Below, piece by piece: positions 54,093 to 64,000 of a stretch of 64,000 bases of DNA. Position 1 is the first letter of the stretch. The number at the start of each line of letters is the position of its first letter. The notes under the pieces are model-generated. The model was not told where the DNA came from, ran no database searches, and saw nothing but the letters and a program-made list of their open reading frames with translations. Made by a program: the position numbers and the translations under genes. The stretch spans positions 167,855 to 231,854 of the forward strand of contig JAIVFJ010000102.1 in NCBI GenBank assembly GCA_025765615.1. Reading direction: 5' to 3'. The DNA comes from Zopfochytrium polystomum (taxonomy: Eukaryota > Chytridiomycota > Chytridiomycetes > Chytridiales > Chytridiaceae).

Positions 54093-57035
54093 ATGTTGTC
54101 AAATCACAAAAAGGAATCGCGGCAGAAGGGACGTGGCGCCGTGCAAAAAAACATATCGACCGACGAAACCATCACCCTCTCGCGGTTCGCTGATTCCTAC
54201 AGGAACCAGATGCGGGCAGCGTTGCTTTACGAATTGCCATCACCGACAGGCCCATCAATAGCGAGTCGGCGAGTTTGCCGGCGCAGCTGGCGGCTCCGGG
54301 ATTCAGGTGCTGAAACAACTTTTTCTTCACATTTCCTCTTTCGCTTTTCGCTTAATAAAGGAGGAAAAATGTCTCCCAACTATGACGCCAGTGCCAACGA
54401 TGCCGACCGTCCCCCCTCTCGTCGGCTGGCGCGAACGCGCCGTGCACCGAGCCTTGCATTTATGGAGTCCCTCATGGACCTCAAGGTTGCGTCTGCTGGC
54501 ATTTTCTTACTGAAGAGCTCTGTTCTGCATGAACGCCGATTCACTTCAGTCGGGAAAGTGCAAACGTTCTTTCACTAATGGCTGCTTTCTTCTGGGCTTC
54601 CACTGTCTTGCACACTCCGATCGCAGGTGTTGGTACGTTAGTGCTTTGAGGGGAGAGAGGCGACCGCTAAGACTTTCGTATGTCGGATCCAGAACCATCA
54701 AAAAAATGAAGAATCTGGCGCAAAGCAGCGAGAGTGAGCCCCATCCAGCCAGTTCGGCGGCGACGCTGACTTCGCTTATTTCTCCTTGAATCACTTCTCG
54801 AAACAGGTTCAAGAGCACTATGATGGCGGTGGAAAATATTTGTAGATACAAGCTCTACAAGGAGAAGTCAATCAAAAGCTTGGAAGCCTATTTCAAAATT
54901 CAGTGGAATGTGTGTTCAACGCCGTAGATGCGAATGACTTCTGACAGCCCAATCCGACTTCAAACCTCTTCCAGATCTCACGAGCACAAGTTTATCGATT
55001 TTTGGACTGTGCAGCACTTCTTAAGGTACTGTCCAGTGTACGCCAGCATTCTTGTCCACATGAACCTTGTTAACCTAAACACGGCTGTTCGACTACCACA
55101 CTCAACTCCGACGAGCAGAATCTCGACGGCTTCTCACAGCTTCCGTCTCGCGAACGCCTTTGTCGAACTCTTAAGCGATTTGCGAAAACTCGCACCGACG
55201 TCAGGCTGCTTTGGTCTCGAGTTCTGGAGAAGGTGAACGGGGAGGTCACAGAAGTCACATCGAGTACCGTCGCAGCAGTTTGGCAAGAAGCCATTGCCAG
55301 ACAACAGCAAGCACGGCAACCTGAGGGTCGAACGTTTTCATCCAAGACCATCGGCTCCAAAGAAGAGGTCAGCAGTGCTCCGATCAACGCTGAGAAGGGG
55401 GGCCAACGAGGAATACCCTCCTTGAGCGCCATTAAGTGCGGTGATATTCAGCCTGAAGCAGCCACGCTGGGCATTGTCGGCGAGGAAAGCTCGGATTCCC
55501 TCTATTTTAACGAAGCCGAAGTTGAGCTAGAAGTCGCACGTTGGCTGGAGCCTGTCAGGTTAGAAGAAAGAATGTTCGCCGAAGCGGACAGACTTTACGA
55601 TGTAGAGCCAATGGACGAAGAAAATGTTACGTCTCCTGTGCGGCATATTGCAAGGATCGGCGAAGAAGAGATTGAAGATAGCGGCCGTAAAGAGATCGGA
55701 CTCAACCAGAGCGACTGCAACGAGTTCCTTCTTGTCGATGTTTCGAAAGACGCGCTCGCGAGGCCCGATTCAATCGCTGAGCGAGAGTCTCCATTGCTTG
55801 AAGATGGCACCTCATTTTCCTCACGAGGAACTGACCAACCGGACAGCTCGAAGATAAAAGAAACGGTGCCGACAAAGCAGCCGCTCACAACCGACGAACT
55901 TAAAGCAATCCAAAAAGCTTTGCAGCTTATTAGAAACCGACAATATGAGCTTCAGTCGTGGGTAGACGGAGTCGGATGGTGGCCCAAACCGGAAACGAGT
56001 CATCACATGGGGACAACTCGTAGTCGTTGGCGCCTCATTCCGAAGGAGGATTGCTCGAAAATTCTCCAGCTAAGTAACACTACGGAAAGCACCCAGCGAC
56101 GCCTTGCACTTGAAATGGAAATTGCCGAAAGCCAGGCACTGGACCACTGTACTTCTTTGGCATCTCCCAAACACGTGGGAGTGAGAACGAACTTGCGGAA
56201 GAGGAAGTCAACTGTAGAACTGACGTCTACAACTGCACACGAAGGGGTGTTGGCAAAGAGTAGGCGTACGCGAAGCAGTGATTTCGCAAGGAAAGTTCCA
56301 GCACCATACGACCCGAAGGTGTCGAAGAAACTATTTGCTGAAACAACTTCGTTCGAATTGAAGCCCTCTGTATCAGGCGGATCCGAAGAGGCGAATAGGG
56401 AAAAGGTGCGAAGCGATTTCCTCTTCGGTAGCGACGCTTGTCAAGACATAGCCAACCAAAGCGTAACAGAGGAGCTGGAATTTCCAGCAGTGTACAATTT
56501 ATGCGCTGCGGAACACACGTCAAAACTGACAGTGTTTGACGAAACCGAAGCTTCTCGCTATGCGCTGACAACGTGCGGGTGCGACTTCTTTCACACGTCC
56601 GCGGAACGTGACGCAGTCGCAATCGCTCTGAGCGCTGCGCACGCGGTCCAGAGCGCACACTTGGAACCAGAGTGCGACCTTCCGATTTTATCGCCCTCTA
56701 AGAGCAATCCCTTTATTGAGGGAAGCTGGAACTGCCACCACCCAATGATGGAGCCGCCCACACCTACGTCTCCCAATGACCAAAAATCCTTTTTTTTTCC
56801 TAACCCACTTCCGGGGTTGCCAAAGTATCTGTCAAGTTTGATGCCTGGTGTCGCACTTGCACCACCTCCATCAGTTTTGCACTTGCCGGTGGATACTGCC
56901 GGTGAAAGTACTTCGTTGGACGCCACAACACCGTCAGTCTTAAGCATGATTAAAGAAAGATATGCGAATCCGTTTCCAAATGAATGGCGAAGAGCAAAAG
57001 CCGTTCGACACCTGGAGCTGCCCGGGCCGCATTGA
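54093..57035 (+). CDS. Unidentified multi-exon protein with a 600-residue C-terminal exon
   Basis: Starts at ATG 54093 (MLSNHKKESRQKGRG). Exon 1 ends at a GT near 54306 and joins in frame to an exon near 54361-54484 (GKMSPNYDASANDADRPPSR ... LMDLK). Middle exons are uncertain: LRLSYVGSRTIKKMKNLAQS (near 54670-54730), FKSTMMAVENICRYKLYKEK (near 54810) and YRFLDCAALL (near 54995) look coding in different frames. The last exon is open from about 55085 to the stop at 57035, with helical TLKRFAKTRTDVRLLWSRVL and TVAAVWQEAIARQQQARQ, then acidic and Ser/Thr-rich sequence, a basic patch (RTNLRKRKSTVEL) and prolines at the end. No known domain recognised. The basic patches would suit a nuclear protein, but that is a guess. 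Confidence 0.6.
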
Positions 57036-58199
57036 ATTTCATTATACTGTGGTCTGTGCTGTCGCAGATACCTTTCTCCCCATTAGGAGAACTAATGGTC
57101 ATCAGTCGTAAATTAACAGACTTCCGCATTGTGAATTGCTAAAAAGACTTGCACATGGCGTTTTGCGCTTCACTGTTTTGTCGGGGAGCTGAAGCCTCAT
57201 CCATGGCTGGTGATGAGCTTTTTGCCTGAGTTGAGGCTGGACTTACGGCCCAATGACCAGAGGCAACCAAAAATGGTGAATAAACCGTACCAAAGTCAAA
57301 TAAAGTAGTCACAATAGAATCTTTAAGGCTGGAATCGCTAAGGATACTCTCACTATTATTGTGCAGTATCGAACATCCGTTTGTACAGGAAGCCGCGCAA
57401 CGGACGAATTCGATTTTTTTTTCTTCATTTTTTTAGTAGTTTTCTTTGGGTCCAACGGAAACCAGCAGCACACACACAACCGAATCACGCAGCTGCCCAA
57501 CGAAAAAAAGAAAAAGGCTCACAAGAAAAAAGCGACAGCTGCACAAAAATTTCACCAAACGCGCGCTATGTCTGCAGGTCTTTCTCCGTCTGGGCACCAA
57601 AAGGTTTTGCTGTGTGCGTGCGACTTTCTTTGTGTGCCTGCGTCTTCTCTTTCTGTGTGCATCTCTGACGATGAGGCTGATGTTGACTTGTCATTGTCGA
57701 GGCTCGATGAACCATTCAAATTGCGATGCTATAGGAATCATCGACGATAAGCGCATTCTCATCGCTGATGGCAGTTGATGCATCCGCTTTTATACGAAAT
57801 ATTCTGATGCGATATTTTCATTTAGGATTATTTCGAGAAAATCTCAGACATATGAATTTCAAGGGAATGCTTTGGGATCATTGGCCCCTTTCCATCCTCC
57901 TCAGTCCTAATGATGCTTTGTGAGGTTTGACTACAGCAGTGGGTGCAGTTTTGGAAGGAGAGGCCCACTGGAGCAGCATGGTAGAAGATGGAAAGAGAGT
58001 AAGATTGAAAACAACAAAAAGACTTCTGGGCCGATAAGAACATGATTGACTGCTGCTACTGAAGGAAAGGAATTTGCGTCAGCTGGAGGGTCATTGCAAT
58101 CCGAAGTCTGCTGCAGCACCCTCATCGCTGTGCGAATTTTTTTTTTTTTGCTTCCCCCGCTCTCTGTTCTTGGCAGTCCTCTCAATTAATTTTCCTCTC
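57036..58199. other. Intergenic stretch, no gene established
   Basis: A short plus-strand frame near 57555-57750 (MSAGLSPSGHQK, later SDDEADVDLSLSRLDEP) could be two small exons around a GT-rich intron, but too little is visible to call a gene. T tracts near 57415-57432 and 58138-58150. Confidence 0.4.
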
Positions 58200-60360
58200 C
58201 AGATTTGTTTCGGGCACACCTCCTGAATGACCCCCCCGGCCCCAAATCTGAGTACAGTGGCTCAGCAATCCGCCTATTCGCTCCCTTCTTTCAGTTCCTT
58301 GCCGCTCGATCGCTTGTTCGTACCCGTCTTCTTTGGACTGTCTCTCCTGTCGCACTTAAATGGACATGAAGCAGTTGTAAGGGGGGGGTGTTAGGATTGC
58401 GTTGAGACGAAAGAATTATTTAGGCTGGTTTTTGTATCCTGTTGGAAGAAAAGAAAAAAATTGGATGGAGAGAATCAAATGTGAATAAGACGGTTTCTCC
58501 TTCAACCTGGAGCGTTGAACCCTGTTTGTATTTTATTACTGATAAATAATATCAAGCGCTATAGCGCGCGCGAAAGGTCGAACAGGACTCGCGCCGCTAG
58601 TGGTATCTCCCGCCCGCCCACAGCTCCTCGTTCCAAAAAGTTGGTAGGCTCCCGCACGCCTGCCGTTGCTCAATTTTCGAAGATCCCGTCCTAGTCAATT
58701 TCAGCAACGGTCTGCTTCTGCTTTTTTTTTCCACCCACCCACAATTTCTCGTCGATGGCCAGCAAATAATCTGATCCTCATCACTTGTTTGGACGGCAGC
58801 TGGCGCCCTCCAACACTGCATCGGCCTGGGACTCGCGTCAAATGCACGACTCGCCGTCCTCCAACAGGTGCCTCTGCTGGCCCATATCAATCCTGGCCCA
58901 TATGGGGTATCAATCCGCATGGCGAGTTCAAACACCGGTCCTCTCAGCATAGTCTTTATCACAGCAGCAGCATCATCTATATCTACACCCGCCGCTATGC
59001 AATCGCAAGTTGCCAGTTCTTACATTGACGGCACTCGATGCAAACCTACAAACTGTCAGATGCCTTGAATGCAACTCTGAGACTTGCTGATGGAATGTCA
59101 GATCTACATCGGCATGGGTTGATTTTTCCTCTTAAAATACCTTTCTGTCACTCTCGCTCTCTGTCTCTCCCTCTCTGTCTCTCTCTCTTTCTGCCTTTCC
59201 TTGTCTTTGTTTTTTCCTCACTTTCTTTCAACACTTCTTGTGGTCATTGTAGACGTTCCTCGATGAGGAATGTCTGCAACGACCACAGCACTCCAAAAAA
59301 AGGCTGCCCTGCAAGGCAGCTGTGGAGCAGTTGAGGGCATAGGCACAAGCTGCACTGCAGCCACCATTGCAGGCCATAGCAGTTGCTGTACACCTGCCGC
59401 ACCACTGCACAGCCTTCACCGCCGCAGCTGCAGCCCTGTGCGGGAACAGTGCCAGTGCATTGATCATGAGTTATTAAACGTGAAGCCACACTCCTGTTGT
59501 TGAGATTTGACCCACGGGGTACACTACGCCCGTTACTGATGATCCCTTTGAGTACTCCATCCAATCACATTGGATGGGGTGTTTGAAGGGCTCAGTAGAT
59601 TCAATACTTGAATGGGGCGCTCGGAAGGGCTAATCTGTTCTCAATAAAAAGAGATAGGCAAAGGCGGCTGTTGTTCTAGCTTTGTTCATCCTACCAGTAG
59701 GAACAATGCAATTAGAACATGCACAAAAATGCTCAAACTATGCACTCTGCACATGTAACACAGCACAGCAAGCACGCAGAAGCAGTGTACCACTGCCCCA
59801 TGCTCTGGAATTCTGCTCTCTGCATCGGAATTCCAGCTTCAGAGATCAAACAAAGAATCAAAACCCCTCCTTGCTGCTTCGACAGTATCCAGTGCAAAAC
59901 AAGCCAATCTCTCTTCCTCCATCTCTGCCCACTCACTCCTCTCGCCTCTCTCCATCCTCTCACTCCTCTCCCTTTTCCATTATCACTGCTCTCTCTCTCT
60001 CTCTTTCTCTCCACAGACACCAAGTCCCTCCAGTGCTGGTTGGGGTTTCATCAGCTCTACCAGGCAATAGACACGCGACGAGACTTGGCACCAGCAGTCG
60101 CAGTCTCATATCTTGGCGCCTTCAGCAAGGACCCAAGCAAGCACCACTTGCAGATCCTCATTCGAGTCCTTCAGTACATCAATGGTACACGTGAGCATGG
60201 TTTGTTTTATTCCAACACAGGGTCTGGAATTTTCAGCTACTTGGATGCTGCTCATGGAGCACCACCCTCCACAAGCAGCAGCTGTCATTTCTTTCAAACA
60301 GACTGTGACTGGACTGGAAAAAATCAGGAACTTCCCCAGTTGTCGTCGTTCCTGTAGTTG
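58200..60360 (+). mobile_element. Remnant(s) of a copia-type element
   Basis: At 60050-60250 a plus-strand frame reads as copia RNase H start (LYQAIDTRRDLAPA, VSYLGAFSKDPSKHHLQIL), about two thirds identical by eye to the remnant near 28180. At 58382-58389 a run of G precedes TGTTAGGATTGCG, the look of a purine tract against a 3' LTR, but the other LTR end and its partner were not found. A TC-rich run lies at 59150-59210. No intact gene. Limits are approximate. Confidence 0.45.
59240..59286 (+). repeat. 47-base near-perfect hairpin
   Basis: GTGGTCATTGTAGACGTTCC pairs with the following arm ending GAATGTCTGCAACGACCAC. The 22-base arms differ at three positions, two of which would be G-U pairs in plus-strand RNA; the loop is three bases. 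No promoter or terminator context is evident. Confidence 0.75.
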
Positions 60361-60499
60361 CTTCCTTGGGGATTGTTTTGTTTTGCTTGCTGAGGTGGAG
60401 AAGCTTGTGGATTTAGGAGGGTTATGTTTTTTTTGTGAAGGGAGAAGGTAAAACCTAGCAGGTGTGTCTGCCATTGTTTTGTCTTGTAGGGTCTTTGAA

Positions 60500-60925
60500 G
60501 GAATTATTTTACAACACACAGAAGAAAGCAAGGATTTCTGTACAGGTGAGCCTTCTGCACGATGCTGATCTGGGCTCCCCCCAGTACCCTTTGAGGTGAG
60601 GCAACCACTCCCCCATACACAGTTTGCCCTCAACGCTACCCCCCGTGTCTCGCCTGGGCATATCAGGAGAATAACTGTCTCCTGGTTGGCACTCCTCACA
60701 GAGTGGGCTCCCTGCTCAGGACTCCACCTCCTCTGACACAGGTCTGGGCCACACTAGCCTACAAGCTGGGGCTTCAGTTGCTTCACATTGCCAATCTACC
60801 CCCCGATCCAGTCTCAGTCATGCCTATAGTGCTCCCAATGGGGCCCACTGGAAATGACATTAACTGCAGTAGCATGGAATCCAACCTGTTGTGCTGTCAC
60901 CTCCAACACCAGAGCTGTACACTGT
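60500..60925 (-). repeat. Dispersed repeat, copy 2 (inverted relative to 26583-27030)
   Basis: Reverse complement of the repeat inside the copia-like element, with moderate divergence and small indels. Shared blocks include ATCAGGAGAATAACTGTCTC, CTGACACAGGTC and AGTCATGCCTATAGTG. The repeat lies about 500 bases left of the LINE. Confidence 0.8.
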
Positions 60926-61456
60926 TATTGATCCACTTTTGCTGTGCTTTCATGAGGGGTGACATGTTTTACTGATTCCAAAGGAGTCACTGATGTTGGT
61001 TCTGGCTCAGGTAGCTGTTCAATGTATGTTTGCTTTGCGAAGTAGGGCCTTGATGTTTGTGTTGGTTTCCTGAAGTTCATCAGCTGAGAGTAAGGGCATT
61101 TGCTGATGCTGTAGTTCTGATGCGTCATCATCAGCATCTGATTTGTTGAGTTTGGGAAAGCTATCTTTGGCAATAGTGAGGTTCATTGAGGTGATGTGCG
61201 AAAATGCAACCAGTGTTGGATTCAATGAGCCAGTGTGACCAGATTTTCCTGCCACTTGTGTCTCACACAGCAAGGCCTCGCAAGGCACCTTTGTTACACG
61301 TGAGGGGGGTTGTTCTTGTTCTGAATTTGGTCAGCTGTCTGTTCAGCCCCAGCGGAGTAGGCAGCCCTTGCTCAATAGGATTGAACCGCCCACCACAGTG
61401 TTAGGCGGAACTGACTGGTTAGCAGCAAGAGGCTCAAGACGGACTCAAACCTATTG
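60926..61456. other. Stretch between dispersed repeat and LINE
   Basis: A minus-strand frame (60925-61288, changing frame once) reads MNLTIAKDSFPKLNKSDADD ... LPEPEPTSVTPLESVKH and may be old transposon coding sequence. Nothing else is recognised. Confidence 0.35.
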
Positions 61457-61472
61457 TGAGGGTTAGGGTTAG

Positions 61473-62411
61473 TCTCTTTTGCCTGCAGCACCCTTTCTGA
61501 TCATTGGAGACTTCAGCATTTGGATGAGTGAATACGGATGCCGCACCTCTGCTCCTGCTGAGCGTGTCTGCTGGCTGCAGGACTGGCTGCGACCTCCTTC
61601 CCAGTGGAGGAGGGTTGCGCCGGTTCGTGGCCAGTGGACCACAATGACAGAGGGAAGGGCTGGTGGACCTGGTGGACGGGGGGTCACTGATCTTCTGTTT
61701 GTCAACCAGCATGCTCTCCCCTTTGTTCAGAACCTGGTTGTCCATGATGACCCTTCAGAGTATGTTGGTTTCTCAGATCACAGGCTGTTGACCTTCACCT
61801 TCAATGGGGATCTGACCACCAAGCCCCCATTTGAGCGCCTGAATGTTCGGAGACTCATGCTGAGACAGACCAAGTATGCTAGCTGCCTTGAGAAGACCAG
61901 GAAACCCATCAGAGCCCAGATCCATTCAGTTTGGAAAGAAGTTGAAGCTGCTGCTGAGGCTGGAGAGCTCTGGACTTTTGAGAGGCGCCTGGCTTGTGTG
62001 GATGCTGTTTCAGACTTGGTCGTGCAGTGGCTCATGGACAATGCTGTTAAGGTGGCTGGGAAAGTTCGCTTTAGGGGCGGTGCCGGAGGACCAGAGGTCC
62101 GGGAGAAGCATCTGGAGGAGCTAAAGCGCCGTCGCGTGGAGGCGCGAAGGGCTGCTGAGGCTCACCCAGATGATGATCCTGTGGGGCAGAAGATGGCCTG
62201 GACTCAGTTTCGTCAGTGGAATAAGATTGTGAAGATTGCCATCAAGCAGTACAGGAAGCGTGTATATTCAGCTGTTCAGGACTCTGCTGTGCGTGACTTT
62301 GCTGGTGAGGCCAAGCGCATCAAGTGTCAGAAGGCGCGATCAGATAGGAGCCAGTGTGCCCTTGACCCCAGAAGATGGGCCATTATGAAGATCATTTCCG
62401 CACAACCATAG
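61473..62411 (+). pseudogene. LINE endonuclease C-terminus and linker
   Basis: Open frame (labelled from 61479 in frame) with the last motifs of an APE-like endonuclease: FLIIGDFSIW (GDxN/S), RGVTDLLFVNQ and VGFSDHRLLTFTF (SDH catalytic histidine). This domain nicks the target DNA. A helical linker follows (LEELKRRRVEARRAAEAHPD). The N-terminal half of the endonuclease is missing. The frame ends in a TAG at 62409-62411 after shifting from the RT frame near 62383, so the original single ORF is broken. Confidence 0.85.
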
Positions 62412-64000
62412 GCCATGATCCAACTGGAACTGATGTCCCTGACGCCGTGGCTCTGGAAGAATCTGCAGTTACTGTGAACAAAGTCCCTCTGAAGCAGTCT
62501 GAAGTCTCCTGGATTAAGAAGGTTCATGTTGAAGAAGCCTGCAAGAATGCCCCCAGGGGCAAAGCCCCTGGAGAAGGCATGCTTTTTGGGGAGTTGGTCT
62601 CAATTGCTCCGCACTTGGTTGCTGCAGTCCTGCACAGATTCTTTCAGCTTGTGGCCTCTCTTCGTGTGGTTCCTTCTCTGTGGTCCGTGGCCAATGTGGC
62701 CTTGGTCTACAAGAACAAGGGGCTCAACAGCGATGTTGCAAACTACAGACCCATCTCCTTGTGCTCTAGGATGCGACTTGTGTTTGAGCGAGTGATTGCA
62801 CCCCAGGTTGAGCGCGTGGTTGAAGGGATGATCCACAGGGCGCAGGGAGGTTTCAGAAGAAAGCGGTCCACCATGGACCAGGCCTACACTTTGCATGAGC
62901 TTCAGCAGCTGAACCCCCAGATGCATGTGGTGTATTTGGACATTAAGGCTGCGTATGACTGCACAAACAGGAGTCTGGTGTGGGACTCCATCTGGTTTGC
63001 CAAGAATGACAAGAGCCGTGACTTTACAAGGACCCAACTGCTGCCGATCCTCAGATCTTTGTTTGATTTCAATGCATGCCAGCTGCTGGTACTTGGGAAC
63101 AAGTCTGCTCAGATCCAAGTGACAAGAGGATTTCTCCAAGGCACAGTCCTGTCACCCATGCTGTTCAATGTAGCCATCAACTCCTTGCCTCAGACATTGG
63201 CCATGTCTTTCAGAGACCACATGCTGACGTTTAATGCAACCTCCCTCAACTCGCTGCTCTTTGCAGACGACTCCTCAGTTTTTGCCAAGGATGCGACAGT
63301 ACTTCAGAGAATGCTAGACAAGGTGCATGAGTGGTCCCTGAAGCGGGGGATGACATTTGCTGCCAAGAAGTGTGTTGCAGTTTCAGCCAAGAAGAATTTG
63401 AAGTTGAAGATGAATGGAGTGGAGATTCCCCAGGAGGAGTCTACTACCCAGTTGGGTCTTGTGCGCACCTGCAGGGGTATTGACTTTGAGGCCTCGCTGG
63501 TCATGAGACTGAGGAAAACAGAAAAGATGCTGGCCTTTTTGGCTTCTCGGGGTTTCAATGGCTGGGGCTTCAGGCCTGTGAGCTCTTACAGGGTTTACAT
63601 GTGTTTCCTGAGACCAATGATGGAGTATGGGTTTGCACTGCGCCCCTTGACCCACACACAGCTGAAGGATGCGCAAAAGTTGCAGGACAAGTGCCTGCGG
63701 CAGGCGTTGTCACTGGGGAAGACCTCCTCAGGGGCGGCCCTGCATCTGATGCTTGGAGTGGTCCCTGTGGCAGCCAGGAACAAGATGCTGAATGCCAGAT
63801 ACTTTTTCAGACTGCACCACATTCAGGATGCCCGCAACACAACCGCTCAGATGTACAGGCACATGGCATTAAGACTATCACCGACCCCAAAGTGGACACT
63901 GAGACCAAGCTCAAGCAGATTTTCAGACCCAGATCCTCCGTTGTCGAGGCGCGCCGCGCAGCGCCAGACTATGTCCCACCTGCGTGGTCCCTTGAGGGAG
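62384..64000 (+). pseudogene. LINE reverse transcriptase (partial at right edge)
   Basis: Reverse transcriptase frame beginning HYEDHFRTTIGHDPTGT and open to the edge. Motifs in order: VALVYKNKGLNSDVANYRPI (near 62695), QGGFRRKRSTMDQAYTLHEL (62845), VVYLDIKAAYDCTNR (62930, catalytic Asp), GFLQGTVLSPMLFNVAINSL (63128) and LLFADDSSVFAK (63250, FADD active site), then the thumb region. Near 63865 a better frame takes over (ITDPKVDTETKLKQIFRPR), another one-base shift. This is an APE-type LINE; the exact clade (Tad-like or other) cannot be fixed by eye. Confidence 0.88.

Larger units (their letters stand above)
61459..64000 (+). mobile_element. Non-LTR retrotransposon (LINE), 5'-truncated, runs off the right edge
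   Basis: Encodes the end of an AP-type endonuclease and a reverse transcriptase in order. The element starts abruptly in the endonuclease near 61473, the usual result of incomplete target-primed reverse transcription, and the junction carries AGGGTTAGGGTTAG (61459-61472). At least two single-base frameshifts (near 62383 and 63865) make this copy inactive. The 3' end is beyond the window. Confidence 0.9.

Noticed and set aside
57309..57750. Small secreted or transmembrane protein from a hydrophobic run near 57410-57450
   Set aside because: The hydrophobic run is encoded by a T homopolymer; no clear start and the rest is low complexity.
58382..58580. A complete LTR starting at the G run (TGTTAGGATTGCG)
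   Set aside because: The start looks right but I could not find its CA end, a partner copy or a target duplication, so only a remnant is noted.
58597..58962. 121-codon minus-strand ORF as a gene
   Set aside because: No recognisable motif, unusual tryptophan-rich composition, and it lies in transposon remnants.

Overview
The window reads as nuclear DNA of a fungus, probably an early-diverging, chytrid-like lineage. The genes have many short GT-AG introns (about 40-110 bp). The gene set is fungal or opisthokont: an NF-X1/FAP1 zinc-finger protein, a two-domain PNKP, GDP-mannose pyrophosphorylase, an ERV2-type oxidase, a MAPEG protein, and a fungal-type AlkB-like dioxygenase. The transposable elements are a chromodomain Ty3/gypsy element, copia-type elements and a LINE. 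I cannot fix the species from sequence alone.

Layout. 1-7465: a partial bromodomain (BRD8/Bdc1-like) gene on the minus strand, an unidentified plus-strand gene, an intact five-exon FAD oxidoreductase, then two damaged genes, an ERV2-like sulfhydryl oxidase lacking its CxxC and a CBS-PB1 gene whose 5' end is cut off by a degraded copia element (7466-9190). 9235-10459: two LTR fragments. 10568-16421: a large multi-exon plus-strand gene with an AlkB-like 2OG-Fe(II) dioxygenase core, a possible SRA/YDG-like region in front and a long proline-rich tail. 16840-17787: a TA-flanked terminal-inverted-repeat element.

18494-30193 is a nested retrotransposon block. A Ty3/gypsy chromovirus has two 353-bp LTRs that read identical and a CCAAG target-site duplication. 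Its pol is split by a copia-like element (22872-29261; two 229-bp LTRs that read identical, GCTCC duplication). That element has lost nearly all coding sequence and itself carries an older solo LTR of the gypsy family (27566-27787, GCACT duplication). Each of the two LTR elements has, at the primer-binding position beside its 5' LTR, a stretch complementary to its own LTR, which suggests self-primed reverse transcription.

30199-34400 has no recognisable gene. It holds a 23-base G tract and a TC-rich satellite with an embedded motif. 34428-53403 is a compact minus-strand gene block: a coding-like stretch with in-frame TGAs, an NF-X1/FAP1 gene, PNKP, a coiled-coil membrane protein, a MAPEG protein, an MFS transporter and GDP-mannose pyrophosphorylase. 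54093-57035 is an unidentified plus-strand gene. 57036-64000 is repeat-rich: copia remnants, a dispersed repeat shared in inverted orientation with the nested block, and a 5'-truncated LINE running off the right edge.

No operon logic applies. The housekeeping genes cover DNA repair (PNKP), cell-wall and glycan precursors (GDP-mannose), transport and transcription, and the repeats show several layers of insertion.
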